Assembly: GCA_039034015.1 (NCBI GenBank)
Contig: JBCCBM010000019.1
Span: 8,996 to 72,995, forward strand
Direction: 5' to 3'
DNA from: Acuticoccus sp039034015
Lineage (GTDB): Bacteria; Pseudomonadota; Alphaproteobacteria; Rhizobiales; Amorphaceae
Length of the DNA stretch: 64,000 nt
Numbering within the stretch: position 1 is the stretch's first letter; each line of letters begins with the position of its first letter. The position numbers and the translations under genes were made by a program. The notes beneath the pieces are model-generated. The model was not told the origin of the DNA, made no database searches, and worked only from the letters and a program-made list of their open reading frames with translations. This document shows, piece after piece, positions 42,548-51,413 of this stretch.

Positions 42548-43714
42548 ATGGAACGACTGATTATCGCAGGCGGCGGCCTGTCGGGCGTCCTCACCGCCAT
42601 GGCCGTCAAAACGGCGCGGCCCGAGGCCCACCTCACCCTCATCGAGCAGGGCGAGACGCTGGGCGGCAACCACACCTGGAGCTTTTACGAAACCGACCTT
42701 GATGCGCGCGGCACCGCCCTCATCACCCCCATGATCACCTATGCGTGGGACGGGTATGAGACCCGCTTTCCGGACCTGTCGCGCAGCTTCTCCACCGGCT
42801 ACCGCACCATCAAATCGCGCCAGCTGCACGAGGTGGCGATGGCCGCCCTTGGCCCTGCCGTGCGCCTCAACACACCCATCGAGGCGGTGGACGACCGCGG
42901 GGTGACCCTCACCGGTGGCGAGCGGCTCTCGGCCGACACCGTGATTGACGCCCGCGGCGCGCGCGAGCTGAAGGGCACGGTGCTCCGCTGGCAAAAATTT
43001 CTCGGCCGGGAGGTCAAGCTTGACGCGCCCCACGGGCTCACCCAGCCCACCATCATGGACGCCACTGTCTCCCAGATTGACGGCTACCGGTTCGTCTACC
43101 TCCTCCCCTTCACCGAAGACACGCTCCTCATCGAGGACACATACTACTCGGAAGGCGCCGAGATTGACCGCCAAGCGCTCCACAAGCGCATTGACGATTA
43201 TGCCGCAAGCCGCGGTTGGCGCATCGTGGCGGACAACGAGCAGGAGCGCGGCGCCCTCCCCCTTCTTCTGTCGGGCGATTTTGCAAAAATGTGGCAGCAC
43301 GCCTCGCCCCCGGGCTCAGGCGTCCCGCTTGGCCTTCGCGCGGGGCTTTTCCACCCGGTGACGGGCTATTCGCTGCCCGCCTCCGTGCGCGTTGCGATCG
43401 CGATCGGCGACCTTTCCGGCCCCCTCACCACCGAGCGGGTGCGCGCGGCGGTGAAGGCGCTCGCGCAGGAGCATTTTCGCTCCTCATCCTTCGACCGGCT
43501 TCTCAACCGGTTCCTCTTCCTTGCCGGCCGGCCCGAAAACCGGCACCGCGTCCTTGCCCGCTTCCACACCATGCCCCAGGGCCTGATTGAGCGGTTTTAT
43601 GCCGGCCGCCTCCCCCCGCTGGAGCGCATCAGGATCCTGTTCGGCAAGCCGCCTATCCCCATCCACCAGGCGGTGATGGCGCTGCCCGAACGCGCGGCGC
43701 ACGTCCTGCGCTAA
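42548..43714 (+). CDS. crtY: Lycopene beta-cyclase
   Basis: The 388-residue flavoprotein begins with the dinucleotide fold LIIAGGGLSGVLTAMAV and has GGNHTWSFYETDL, SRQLHEVAM, VIDARGA, and GLRAGLFHPVTGYSLPASVRVA. These are all conserved in bacterial CrtY. It cyclises both ends of lycopene to give beta-carotene for CrtW and CrtZ. ATG 42548 follows GAGGA; GTG 42524 is a less likely alternative. It is convergent with dapB and overlaps it by 4 nt. Confidence 0.92.
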   Translation: MERLIIAGGGLSGVLTAMAVKTARPEAHLTLIEQGETLGGNHTWSFYETDLDARGTALITPMITYAWDGYETRFPDLSRSFSTGYRTIKSRQLHEVAMAALGPAVRLNTPIEAVDDRGVTLTGGERLSADTVIDARGARELKGTVLRWQKFLGREVKLDAPHGLTQPTIMDATVSQIDGYRFVYLLPFTEDTLLIEDTYYSEGAEIDRQALHKRIDDYAASRGWRIVADNEQERGALPLLLSGDFAKMWQHASPPGSGVPLGLRAGLFHPVTGYSLPASVRVAIAIGDLSGPLTTERVRAAVKALAQEHFRSSSFDRLLNRFLFLAGRPENRHRVLARFHTMPQGLIERFYAGRLPPLERIRILFGKPPIPIHQAVMALPERAAHVLR

Positions 43715-44496
43715 CCGGCCAAGACGTCGTCCATCGAATAAAGGCCCGGCGCGCGGCCCGCGACCCAGCGCGCCGCCACCACCGCGCCATTGGCAAAGAG
43801 CGAGCGGTTTTCGGCAATGTGCCCAAGCCGCACCCGCTCGCCATCAAGGGCGAGGATCACCTCGTGCTCGCCAATCACCGTGCCGCCGCGAAGGTTCGCA
43901 AACCCGATGGTGCCCGCCGGCCGCGCGCCCGTCTGCCCCTCGCGGGCGTAAACGGCCGTCTTGTCCAGCGCGACGCCACGCCCGTCAGCCGCCGCATGGC
44001 CCAGCATGAGCGCAGTGCCTGAGGGCGCATCCACCTTCCGCCGATGGTGCATCTCCAAAACTTCGAGGTCCGCCCCCGGGAGCGCGGCCGCCGCCTGCCG
44101 CACCAACCGCGCCAAAAGGTTGATGCCGAGCGACATGTTGCCCGATTTCACGATGGCCCGCTCCCGCGCGAGCGCTCCGAACCGCGCGTCGTCATCGGCG
44201 CAGAAGCCCGTGGTGCCCACAACCAGCGCTTTGCCGGGGGCAAGCGCCTCTGCGGTGGCAACGCTGGTGGCCGGCGTTGTGAAATCAATCACCACATCGG
44301 CTTCGGCAAAATCGCTGGGCGCGATGCGTGTGCCCGTGGTGCCAATGCCCGCCAGAAGGCCCGCGTCGGCGCCGATGGCGGGGGACCCCTCACGCTCGCT
44401 GGCGGCGACAAGCGTCATATCCTCCGCCTCGACGACGGCGGCCACAAGCGTGCGGCCCATCCGGCCCGCCGCGCCCACAACGCCAACGCCAATCAT
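43711..44496 (-). CDS. dapB: 4-hydroxy-tetrahydrodipicolinate reductase
   Basis: The 261-residue enzyme has the NAD(P) fold GVVGAAGRMGRTLVAA at the N-terminus, DFTTPATSVATAEA, and the catalytic block EMHHRRKVDAPSGTALMLG with its His pair and Lys. It catalyses the second committed step of lysine and diaminopimelate synthesis. It overlaps the DUF1330 gene by 4 nt and is the last gene of the mutS-DUF1330-dapB run. Confidence 0.95.
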   Translation of the reverse strand: MIGVGVVGAAGRMGRTLVAAVVEAEDMTLVAASEREGSPAIGADAGLLAGIGTTGTRIAPSDFAEADVVIDFTTPATSVATAEALAPGKALVVGTTGFCADDDARFGALARERAIVKSGNMSLGINLLARLVRQAAAALPGADLEVLEMHHRRKVDAPSGTALMLGHAAADGRGVALDKTAVYAREGQTGARPAGTIGFANLRGGTVIGEHEVILALDGERVRLGHIAENRSLFANGAVVAARWVAGRAPGLYSMDDVLAG

Positions 44497-44804
44497 TGCC
44501 CAGGCTGCGGGCCGTCGTAGCCCTCCACAATCAAGATATCACCTTCGCTATACTTGCGCCGCTCCACCGAGGCGGCCGCATACCCCTCGGAGTTAAAACA
44601 GTCGAGCGCGGCTTGGTAGGACGGAAACTCGATCACCACGCAGCGCGGGCGGAGCGACCCTTCGATCAACTCGGACTGGCCGCCGCGCACCAAAAACCGC
44701 CCGCCGAACGCTTTGATCGGCTCTTGGTTGAGCGGCACGTATTTGGTCTTATACGCATCCACATCGCTGACCGTGTTGTGCACGATCCAATAACCCTTCG
44801 CCAT
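44493..44804 (-). CDS. DUF1330 domain protein
   Basis: This 103-residue single-domain protein has the DUF1330 pattern: YWIVHNTVSDVDAYKTKYVPL, FGGRFLVRGGQSELIEG, RCVVIEFPSYQAALDCFNSE and a Tyr-rich end. It has a ferredoxin-like dimeric barrel fold of unknown function. It overlaps the mutS stop by one base and the dapB start by 4 nt, so it is an integral part of that operon. Confidence 0.87.
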   Translation of the reverse strand: MAKGYWIVHNTVSDVDAYKTKYVPLNQEPIKAFGGRFLVRGGQSELIEGSLRPRCVVIEFPSYQAALDCFNSEGYAAASVERRKYSEGDILIVEGYDGPQPGQ

Positions 44805-47464
44805 CAGCGCTCTCCCCGTTCCTTGTCTCGCTCAGCCTTTAGCGCAAACAAAAGGTCGAGCGCCTCCCGGGGGGATAGGGCGTTGGGATCGATGGCGTCC
44901 AGGCGTTTTTCAAGGCTGTCGCTCTGGGGCTCGGCCTCAGGCTCAGGCGCTGCGGCAAACAACGGCAGCGCGGCGTCGAGCGCTGCGCGCGCGGCCCCCC
45001 GATCACTCTCCTCAAGCCGGGCCAAAACATCCCGCGCCCGGCGCACCACGGGGAGCGGCAGGCCCGCAAGCCGCGCCACCTGCACGCCGTAGGACCGGTC
45101 CGCCGCCCCCGGCGCCACCTGGTGGAGGAACACGATGTCGCCCTTAAACTCCTTCACCCGCATGGTGGCGCATTCGATGCGCGGGCGGGCGGCAAGGGCG
45201 GTCAGCTCGTGATAGTGGGTCGCGAAGAGCGTGCGGCACCCTGTGTCCGACAAACGCTCCAGCGCGGCCCAGGCGATGGAAAGGCCGTCAAAGGTCGCGG
45301 TGCCCCGGCCGATCTCATCCAGCACCACCAGCGCGCGCGGGCCGGCCTGGTTCAGAATAGCCGCAAGTTCCACCATTTCGACCATGAAGGTGGAGCGGCC
45401 GGCCGCCAGATCGTCCGACGCGCCGATGCGCGAAAAGAGCCGATCCACGCACCCCACATGGGCCGAGACCGCCGGCACGTAGGCCCCCGCTTGCGCAAGC
45501 ACCGCAATCAACGCCGTTTGCCGCAAATAGGTCGACTTGCCGCCCATGTTGGGCCCGGTCAGGATTTTTGCGATCGCCAGCGCGCCCCCGTCCGGCGACA
45601 AATCGCAGTCGTTGGGCACAAAGCGGGAGGCATCGTCCATCGCCGCCTCCACCACAGGGTGCCGCCCGCCCTTGATGGCGAGCGTCATGGTGTCATCGAC
45701 CACGGGCCGCGACCAACCCCGCGTGACGGCCACCTCGCCGAGGGCGGCCGCCACATCCACCTCCGCCAGCGCATCGGAGATGGCGGCCAGAAACGGACGC
45801 GCGGCCACAATGTCGGCGACGAGGCTTGCAAAAATCGCGCTCTCGTGGGTGCGCGCATCGTCCGTGGCGGCGAGGATTTTGCGCTCCAGCTCACCCAGCC
45901 GCTCGGTGGTGAAGCGCATTTGGTTGGCGAGCGTCTGGCGGTGGACAAAGCCCTTTTCGCGCAGCCGCGCGCCGTGGCTCGACGGCACCTCGATGAACCA
46001 GCCAAGCACCGCGTTGTGCTTGATTTTCAGCGATTTGACGCCCGTGTCGTCCGCATACTCGGCCTGGAGCGCGGCAATCACGCGCCGGCTGTCATCCCGC
46101 AGCGCGCGGGCAGCATCCAGCGCATCGGAAACGCCGGCCGCCACCGTGCCATCGGGCGCGTTGGCCGCGGCCGCCCGCTCATCCAGCGTTTGCGCGATGG
46201 TGTCGCCCAGCGGTCCCGGCGCCTCGGCAAGCGCTGCCTTGGCCGCCGCGACCCGCTCCGCCCCATCGGGCAACACCGCGGCGACAGCGCCCGCGACGCG
46301 CAAGGTGCGCCCGATGGTGAGGGCATCGCGCGGCTGCGTGCGTCCGGCGGCGAGGCGGCCAACGGCGCGCATCATGTCCCCCGCGCCCTTCAGCGCTGCG
46401 CGGACAGCCGCCCTCGCGGCCCCATCATCCACAAAGGCCGCCACCGCCGCCTGCGCATCAAGAATGTCGGGCACGATGGTGGAGGGGCTTGCAAGCCGCG
46501 CGCAAAGCCGCTGGGCGCCAACGCCGGTCACCGTCTCGTCGATGGCGGAGAGCAGCGTCGGCCCGCCCGGCTTTTGCGGGGTGGTGAGTTCCAGGCTGAG
46601 ACGGGTTGCTGCGTCAATCGCAAGGCTGGCGGCGGGCGCATCCTTCGACGGCGGGTCAAGGGGCGGCGCATTGTCGATCTGCGTTTCATCGAGATAGGCG
46701 AGGAGCATCAAGCCCGCCCGCGCCTCCGCCGCGCCAAAGGTGCCGAAGGCGGCAAGGTCGGCAACGCCAAACGCGCTCGCAAGGCCTTTTGCGGGGTCGG
46801 CGGTGCGCGGCGGCACGAAGGGCGTTTGCGTCACCCCCTGCCGCGCCGGCACGTCTAGCCCCGGCGGCACCAACACCTCCACCGCATCAAGCCGCACCAA
46901 CGCGCTCAAAAGGTCGGCCGCTGCCACATCCGCCAGGGTGAACGCGCCGGACGCCACATCCGCCGCCGCAACGCCCACGCGATCTTGAGCCGGTGCAAGC
47001 GCCACCAGCCGTCGGGCGCGGGAGGGGTCGAGCAGCGCCTCCTCGGTGAGGGTGCCGGGCGTTACAATGCGGGTGACGGCGCGCGCCACCACCGATTTTG
47101 CGCCGCGCTTCTTCGCCTCGGCCGGATCCTCCACCTGCTCGGCAATCACGACGCGGAAGTTTTGCGCGATCAAGCGCGAGAGGTACGCCTCCGCGGCATG
47201 GACGGGGACGCCGGCCATGGGGATCGGCTCGCCCTTGTGGGTGCCGCGGGTGGTGCAGTGAATTTTGAGCGCTTTGGCGGCCACATGGGCGTCGTCAAAG
47301 AAGAGCTCGTAAAAGTCGCCCATGCGATAGAAGAGCAGGCCCTCGGGGTGCTGGGCCTTAATGGTGAGGTACTGCGCCATCATTGGTGTGACCGCCTTGT
47401 CGGCGGTGGAGCGCGCGGCGGGAGCGTCGTCAGTCACCGTGCGATCCAAAAACTGCGTGTCCAT
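44804..47464 (-). CDS. mutS: DNA mismatch repair protein MutS
   Basis: The 886-residue protein has the mismatch-binding Phe-x-Glu motif in LLFYRMGDFYELFFDDA, the connector and clamp domains, Walker A GPNMGGKSTYLRQTAL, the Walker B region ALVVLDEIGRGTATFDG and FATHYHELTAL. Length and domains are complete. ATG 47464 is preceded by GGGAGGG and skips a longer upstream reading frame without conserved text. It is divergent from maeB. Confidence 0.97.
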   Translation of the reverse strand: MDTQFLDRTVTDDAPAARSTADKAVTPMMAQYLTIKAQHPEGLLFYRMGDFYELFFDDAHVAAKALKIHCTTRGTHKGEPIPMAGVPVHAAEAYLSRLIAQNFRVVIAEQVEDPAEAKKRGAKSVVARAVTRIVTPGTLTEEALLDPSRARRLVALAPAQDRVGVAAADVASGAFTLADVAAADLLSALVRLDAVEVLVPPGLDVPARQGVTQTPFVPPRTADPAKGLASAFGVADLAAFGTFGAAEARAGLMLLAYLDETQIDNAPPLDPPSKDAPAASLAIDAATRLSLELTTPQKPGGPTLLSAIDETVTGVGAQRLCARLASPSTIVPDILDAQAAVAAFVDDGAARAAVRAALKGAGDMMRAVGRLAAGRTQPRDALTIGRTLRVAGAVAAVLPDGAERVAAAKAALAEAPGPLGDTIAQTLDERAAAANAPDGTVAAGVSDALDAARALRDDSRRVIAALQAEYADDTGVKSLKIKHNAVLGWFIEVPSSHGARLREKGFVHRQTLANQMRFTTERLGELERKILAATDDARTHESAIFASLVADIVAARPFLAAISDALAEVDVAAALGEVAVTRGWSRPVVDDTMTLAIKGGRHPVVEAAMDDASRFVPNDCDLSPDGGALAIAKILTGPNMGGKSTYLRQTALIAVLAQAGAYVPAVSAHVGCVDRLFSRIGASDDLAAGRSTFMVEMVELAAILNQAGPRALVVLDEIGRGTATFDGLSIAWAALERLSDTGCRTLFATHYHELTALAARPRIECATMRVKEFKGDIVFLHQVAPGAADRSYGVQVARLAGLPLPVVRRARDVLARLEESDRGAARAALDAALPLFAAAPEPEAEPQSDSLEKRLDAIDPNALSPREALDLLFALKAERDKERGER

Positions 47465-47616
47465 GGTGGGCCCTCCCAGACAAACACCATGGCGGGAGGG
47501 GTTTTTGGCCAGCAACGGGGTTTTGCGGCCGCTCCACACTTTTGCACCCTCATATCGCTTTGCGCCAACCGGCCTTAGGGAATACCGTCCGCCCAAACTG
47601 ACAAGAGGGGCGTTCC

Positions 47617-49890
47617 GTGGACGATGGCAAAGGCAAAGGGCGGCGGGCCATCACCGACGCCGACGCGCTCGAGTTTCACCAGCGCGGCCGCCCGGGCAAG
47701 CTGGAAATCTCGCCCACCAAACCGATGGCAACCCAGCGGGACCTGTCACTCGCCTACTCCCCGGGCGTTGCCGTCCCCGTGCGCGCCATTGCCGAAGAGC
47801 CCGACCGCGCGTTTGACTACACCACCCGCGGCAACGTCGTCGCCGTCATCTCCAATGGCTCGGCGATCCTGGGACTCGGCAACCTTGGGGCCCTCGCCTC
47901 AAAGCCGGTGATGGAAGGCAAAGCCGTCCTCTTCAAACGCTTTGCCGACATTGACGGCATCGACATCGAGGTCGACACCCAGGACGTTGACGCCTTCATC
48001 AACGCGGTGCGCTATCTCGGCCCCTCCTTCGGCGGCATCAACCTAGAAGACATCAAGGCGCCCGACTGCTTCGTCATCGAAAGCCAGTTGCGCGAGATGA
48101 TGGACATCCCCGTCTTCCACGACGACCAGCACGGAACCGCCATCATCGCCGCCGCCGGCCTCATCAACGCCGTGCACCTCACGGGCCGCGAACTGTCCGA
48201 CACCAAAATTGTCTGCAATGGCGCAGGCTCCGCCGGCATTGCGTGCGTGGAGCTCATCAAGGCGATGGGGGTGCCCGCCAACAACATCATCCTGTGCGAC
48301 ACCAAGGGCCCCATTTACGCCGGCCGCCAGGAGGGGATGAACCAGTGGAAGACCGCCCACGCCGCCGAGACTGACGCCCGCACCCTTGCCGAAGCGCTGG
48401 ACGGGGCGGACGTTTTCTTCGGCCTTTCGGTGAAGGGCGCCATGACCCACCAGATGGTAAAATCGATGGCGAAGGAGCCCATCATCTTCGCCATGGCCAA
48501 CCCCGACCCGGAAGTGACCCCCGAGGAGGTCGCCGAGGTGCGCGATGATGCCATCGTTGCCACCGGCCGGTCGGATTACCCCAACCAAGTCAACAATGTG
48601 CTCGGCTTTCCTTACATCTTTCGCGGGGCGCTTGATGTGCGGGCGACCGCCATCAACGAGGACATGAAGATCGCGGCCGCCAACGCGCTCGCCACGCTGG
48701 CGCGCGAGGATGTGCCCGACGAGGTGGCCGCTGCCTACCAAGGCCAGCGCCCGCGCTTTGGCAAAGAATACATCATCCCCGTGCCGTTCGACCCGCGGCT
48801 CATCTCCACCATCCCGCCGGCGGTCGCCAAGGCTGCGATGGACTCCGGCGTTGCGCGCCGGCCCATCGTCAACATGCACCGCTATGCCGAAGAGCTGTCG
48901 GCCCGGCGCGACCCTGTGGCGGGCTCCCTCTCCCGCATCTTTACCAAAGTGCGGCAAAACCCAAAACGCGTGGTGTTTGCTGAAGGGGAAGAAGAGGCCG
49001 TCATCCGCGCCGCCGCCTCGTTCGTCGCGCAAGAGCTTGGCACAGCCGTCCTCATCGGGCGGGAAGAGACGGTGCGCGAACAGGCGTACGAGGCCGGCAT
49101 TGAGCTGCGCGCCGGCATTGAAATCCAAAACGCGCGCCTCTCCCGCCGCAACGGCGACTACACGCAGTTTTTGTACGCCAAACTCCAGCGCCAGGGGCAT
49201 TTGTTCCGCGATTGCGTCCGCCTCATCAACCAGGACCGCAACTTCTTCGGCGCCACCATGGTCGCCATGGGTGATGCGGACGCGATGGTGACCGGCGTCA
49301 CCCGCTCCACCGCCGTCGCGCTTGATGCGGTGCGCACCGTCATCCCTGCAAAGCCAGGGCACCGGATCATCGGCGTGTCGCTGGTGCTGGCGCGCGGCCG
49401 GGCCGTCCTGGTCGCCGACACCGCCGTCCACGATCTGCCGACCCCCGAAGAACTGGCCGACACCGCCGAAGAAGCCGCCCGCGTTGCCCGCCGCCTTGGC
49501 TACGAACCGCGCCTTGCGATGCTGGCGGCCGCAAACTTTGGCAACCCGCCCTCAGAGCGGGCCGACCATGTGCGCGAGGCCGTCGCCATCCTCTCCAAAC
49601 GCCGCGTCGATTTCGAATTCGACGGCGAGATGCAGGCCGACGTTGCCCTCAACCCCGACCTCATGGCCGCCTACCCCTTCGCCCGCCTCTCAGGCCCCGC
49701 GAACGTCCTCGTCATGCCCGCGCTCGCCGCGGCGTCCATCGCCACAAAAATGCTGCAGGAGCTCGGCGGCTCCACGGTTCTGGGCCCCATCCTGGTCGGG
49801 CTCGACAAGCCGATCCAGATCGTGCCGTTTGGGGCGCGCGATGCAGACCTTGTGAACATGGCCGCCATTGCAAGCTTTGGGGTGAACTGA
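47617..49890 (+). CDS. maeB: NADP-dependent malic enzyme fused to phosphotransacetylase domain
   Basis: The 757-residue protein has a malic enzyme N-terminal half (ISPTKPMATQRDLSLAYSPG, FHDDQHGTAIIAAAGLINA, CNGAGSAGIACVELIKAMG). The C-terminal PTA-like half (from about 430) reads RVVFAEGEEEAVIRAA and KPGHRIIGVSLVL. This fusion is the typical MaeB of proteobacteria; the PTA part usually serves regulation by acetyl-CoA. It decarboxylates malate to pyruvate with NADP. GTG 47617 follows AGAGGGG by 6 nt. Confidence 0.95.
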   Translation: MDDGKGKGRRAITDADALEFHQRGRPGKLEISPTKPMATQRDLSLAYSPGVAVPVRAIAEEPDRAFDYTTRGNVVAVISNGSAILGLGNLGALASKPVMEGKAVLFKRFADIDGIDIEVDTQDVDAFINAVRYLGPSFGGINLEDIKAPDCFVIESQLREMMDIPVFHDDQHGTAIIAAAGLINAVHLTGRELSDTKIVCNGAGSAGIACVELIKAMGVPANNIILCDTKGPIYAGRQEGMNQWKTAHAAETDARTLAEALDGADVFFGLSVKGAMTHQMVKSMAKEPIIFAMANPDPEVTPEEVAEVRDDAIVATGRSDYPNQVNNVLGFPYIFRGALDVRATAINEDMKIAAANALATLAREDVPDEVAAAYQGQRPRFGKEYIIPVPFDPRLISTIPPAVAKAAMDSGVARRPIVNMHRYAEELSARRDPVAGSLSRIFTKVRQNPKRVVFAEGEEEAVIRAAASFVAQELGTAVLIGREETVREQAYEAGIELRAGIEIQNARLSRRNGDYTQFLYAKLQRQGHLFRDCVRLINQDRNFFGATMVAMGDADAMVTGVTRSTAVALDAVRTVIPAKPGHRIIGVSLVLARGRAVLVADTAVHDLPTPEELADTAEEAARVARRLGYEPRLAMLAAANFGNPPSERADHVREAVAILSKRRVDFEFDGEMQADVALNPDLMAAYPFARLSGPANVLVMPALAAASIATKMLQELGGSTVLGPILVGLDKPIQIVPFGARDADLVNMAAIASFGVN

Positions 49891-49907
49891 TCGCTTGAGG
49901 CGCCCCC

Positions 49908-50306
49908 GTGAGCCTTGAGCCCCTCCTTGCCGAGCCCTCACCGGTGCCGAGCCACGCGTTTGCGGCCATGGCCGCCCTCGCCCTCGGCATCATCCAGTTT
50001 GCGCGGCCCAAGGGCGGCGGCCTTCACAGGGTGCTCGGCTGGACCTGGGTGTCTTTGATGGCCTACGTCGCGGCAAGCGGGCTGTTTATCTACAATTTGC
50101 GGCTGATTGGCCCGTTCAGCCCCATCCACATCCTGTGCCTCATCACGCTCGCCAGCCTCACCACCGGCGTGCTTGCCGCGCGCCGCGGCCGTATCGGCGA
50201 GCACCGCGCCACCATGCGCTCCCTCTTTGCGCTCGCGCTGGTGGTGACCGGGTTTTTCACCTTCATCCCCGGCCGGGCCATGTGGGACGTCATCACCGGC
50301 GGCTAA
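49908..50306 (+). CDS. DUF2306-like small membrane protein
   Basis: The 132-residue protein has four hydrophobic segments: HAFAAMAALALGIIQFARP, GWTWVSLMAYVAASGLFIYN, IHILCLITLASLTTGVLA and MRSLFALALVVTGFFTFIPG. The spacing of HRVLGW and EHRATM fits DUF2306-type proteins. The start is GTG 49908, 17 nt after maeB. Function is unknown. Confidence 0.75.
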   Translation: MSLEPLLAEPSPVPSHAFAAMAALALGIIQFARPKGGGLHRVLGWTWVSLMAYVAASGLFIYNLRLIGPFSPIHILCLITLASLTTGVLAARRGRIGEHRATMRSLFALALVVTGFFTFIPGRAMWDVITGG

Positions 50307-50318
50307 CGTTTCCGGCGT

Positions 50319-51413
50319 TTACCGCCCAAACGCTGCCCGCACCCGCGCCCGCACCGCCGGATAAATGAAGCGCGCTGCGACCGAAACGCCGAGACGCCAC
50401 GCGTTCGGGTCATCATACCGGCCGGCGGAGATCGCAATCACCAGGCCCTCGGCGGGGTGCACCGCCACGCGCTGCCCGCCATTGCCAAAGCCTGCGCGCC
50501 ATTCCGACAAAAGCCCCGGCCACGAGACATACGTGAAATAGCCATAGCCAAGGCCGGTGGGCTCATAGGCCTTGGCGGTGAACATTTCTTCGATGAACGC
50601 TGGCGACACAATCGCCGTCTCACCAAACCGGCCGCCATTGGCAAGCACCGCGCCGATCTTGCCAAGGTCGGGCAGCGTGAGGCGAAGGCCGGATGCGGCG
50701 GCCGGCCCCGCGCCCTCGCGCCCCACCCACTCAAACTCCGTGATGCCGAGCGGGGCAAAGAGCACCGCCTCGGCATAGTCGTCGAGCGCCATCCCTGTGC
50801 CGCGCTCGATGAGTTCGCCAATCAGCGCGGTCGCCCCGCCGGAATAATTCCAGGTGCTGCCGGGCTCGGCCACCACCTTGCGGGAAAGAACATAGGCGAT
50901 GCGGTCGTCGGCCTGCTCCATGGCGATTTCAGAGTTTTTGGGGTCGGTGTAGGGGAGCGTTTCGTCCCATTCGAGGCCCAGCGTCATGGTGAGGGCGTGC
51001 TCAATGCGGATGGCCTCGCGCCCTTCGCCGAGGGCGGCGTGGTCGGCGAATGCGTCGTAAAGCGGGGTGTCTGCCGGGGGCACTTTGCCGGCCTCCAGCG
51101 CGATCCCGTAGAGAAGGGCAACCACGGTTTTGGAGACTGATCGCACATCGTGGAGCGTGTCAGGCCCGTGGGCGACCACGCCAAGGTCGCGGCCCCAGGC
51201 GGTGTCTTCGCCGTCGAAATAGACGTTCGCCAAGACCTCGCCATCCAGCGTTGCGTAAACGCCGTGGAGGCCCGTGAGGCTGCCGGCCTCAAACGCGTCG
51301 CGGATTTTTGCGTTGAGCGGCGCCTCGGCCATGGCAGGGCCCATCAGGAAAAGCGCGGCAAGGGCGCTAATCGATGGCCGCCAACACCGCTTCAAGGGTG
51401 GAAAACATCTCAT
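50319..51413 (-). CDS. Serine hydrolase (class C beta-lactamase/esterase family)
   Basis: The 364-residue product has a signal peptide (MRCFPPLKRCWRPSISALAALFLMGPAMA) and the SxxK motif SVSK at 92-95. A Tyr motif NYSGG replaces the usual YxN, and the late motif near FGNGGQRVAV replaces HxG. It therefore resembles EstB/6-aminohexanoate-dimer hydrolase relatives more than true beta-lactamases. It acts in the periplasm. Its ATG lies 47 nt inside the end of the aminotransferase gene, in another frame. Confidence 0.82.
   Translation of the reverse strand: MRCFPPLKRCWRPSISALAALFLMGPAMAEAPLNAKIRDAFEAGSLTGLHGVYATLDGEVLANVYFDGEDTAWGRDLGVVAHGPDTLHDVRSVSKTVVALLYGIALEAGKVPPADTPLYDAFADHAALGEGREAIRIEHALTMTLGLEWDETLPYTDPKNSEIAMEQADDRIAYVLSRKVVAEPGSTWNYSGGATALIGELIERGTGMALDDYAEAVLFAPLGITEFEWVGREGAGPAAASGLRLTLPDLGKIGAVLANGGRFGETAIVSPAFIEEMFTAKAYEPTGLGYGYFTYVSWPGLLSEWRAGFGNGGQRVAVHPAEGLVIAISAGRYDDPNAWRLGVSVAARFIYPAVRARVRAAFGR

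Noticed and set aside
50319..51413. Antibiotic-resistance beta-lactamase
   Set aside because: The SxxK motif is present but the YxN and KTG/HxG motifs deviate, matching esterase or amide hydrolase relatives.
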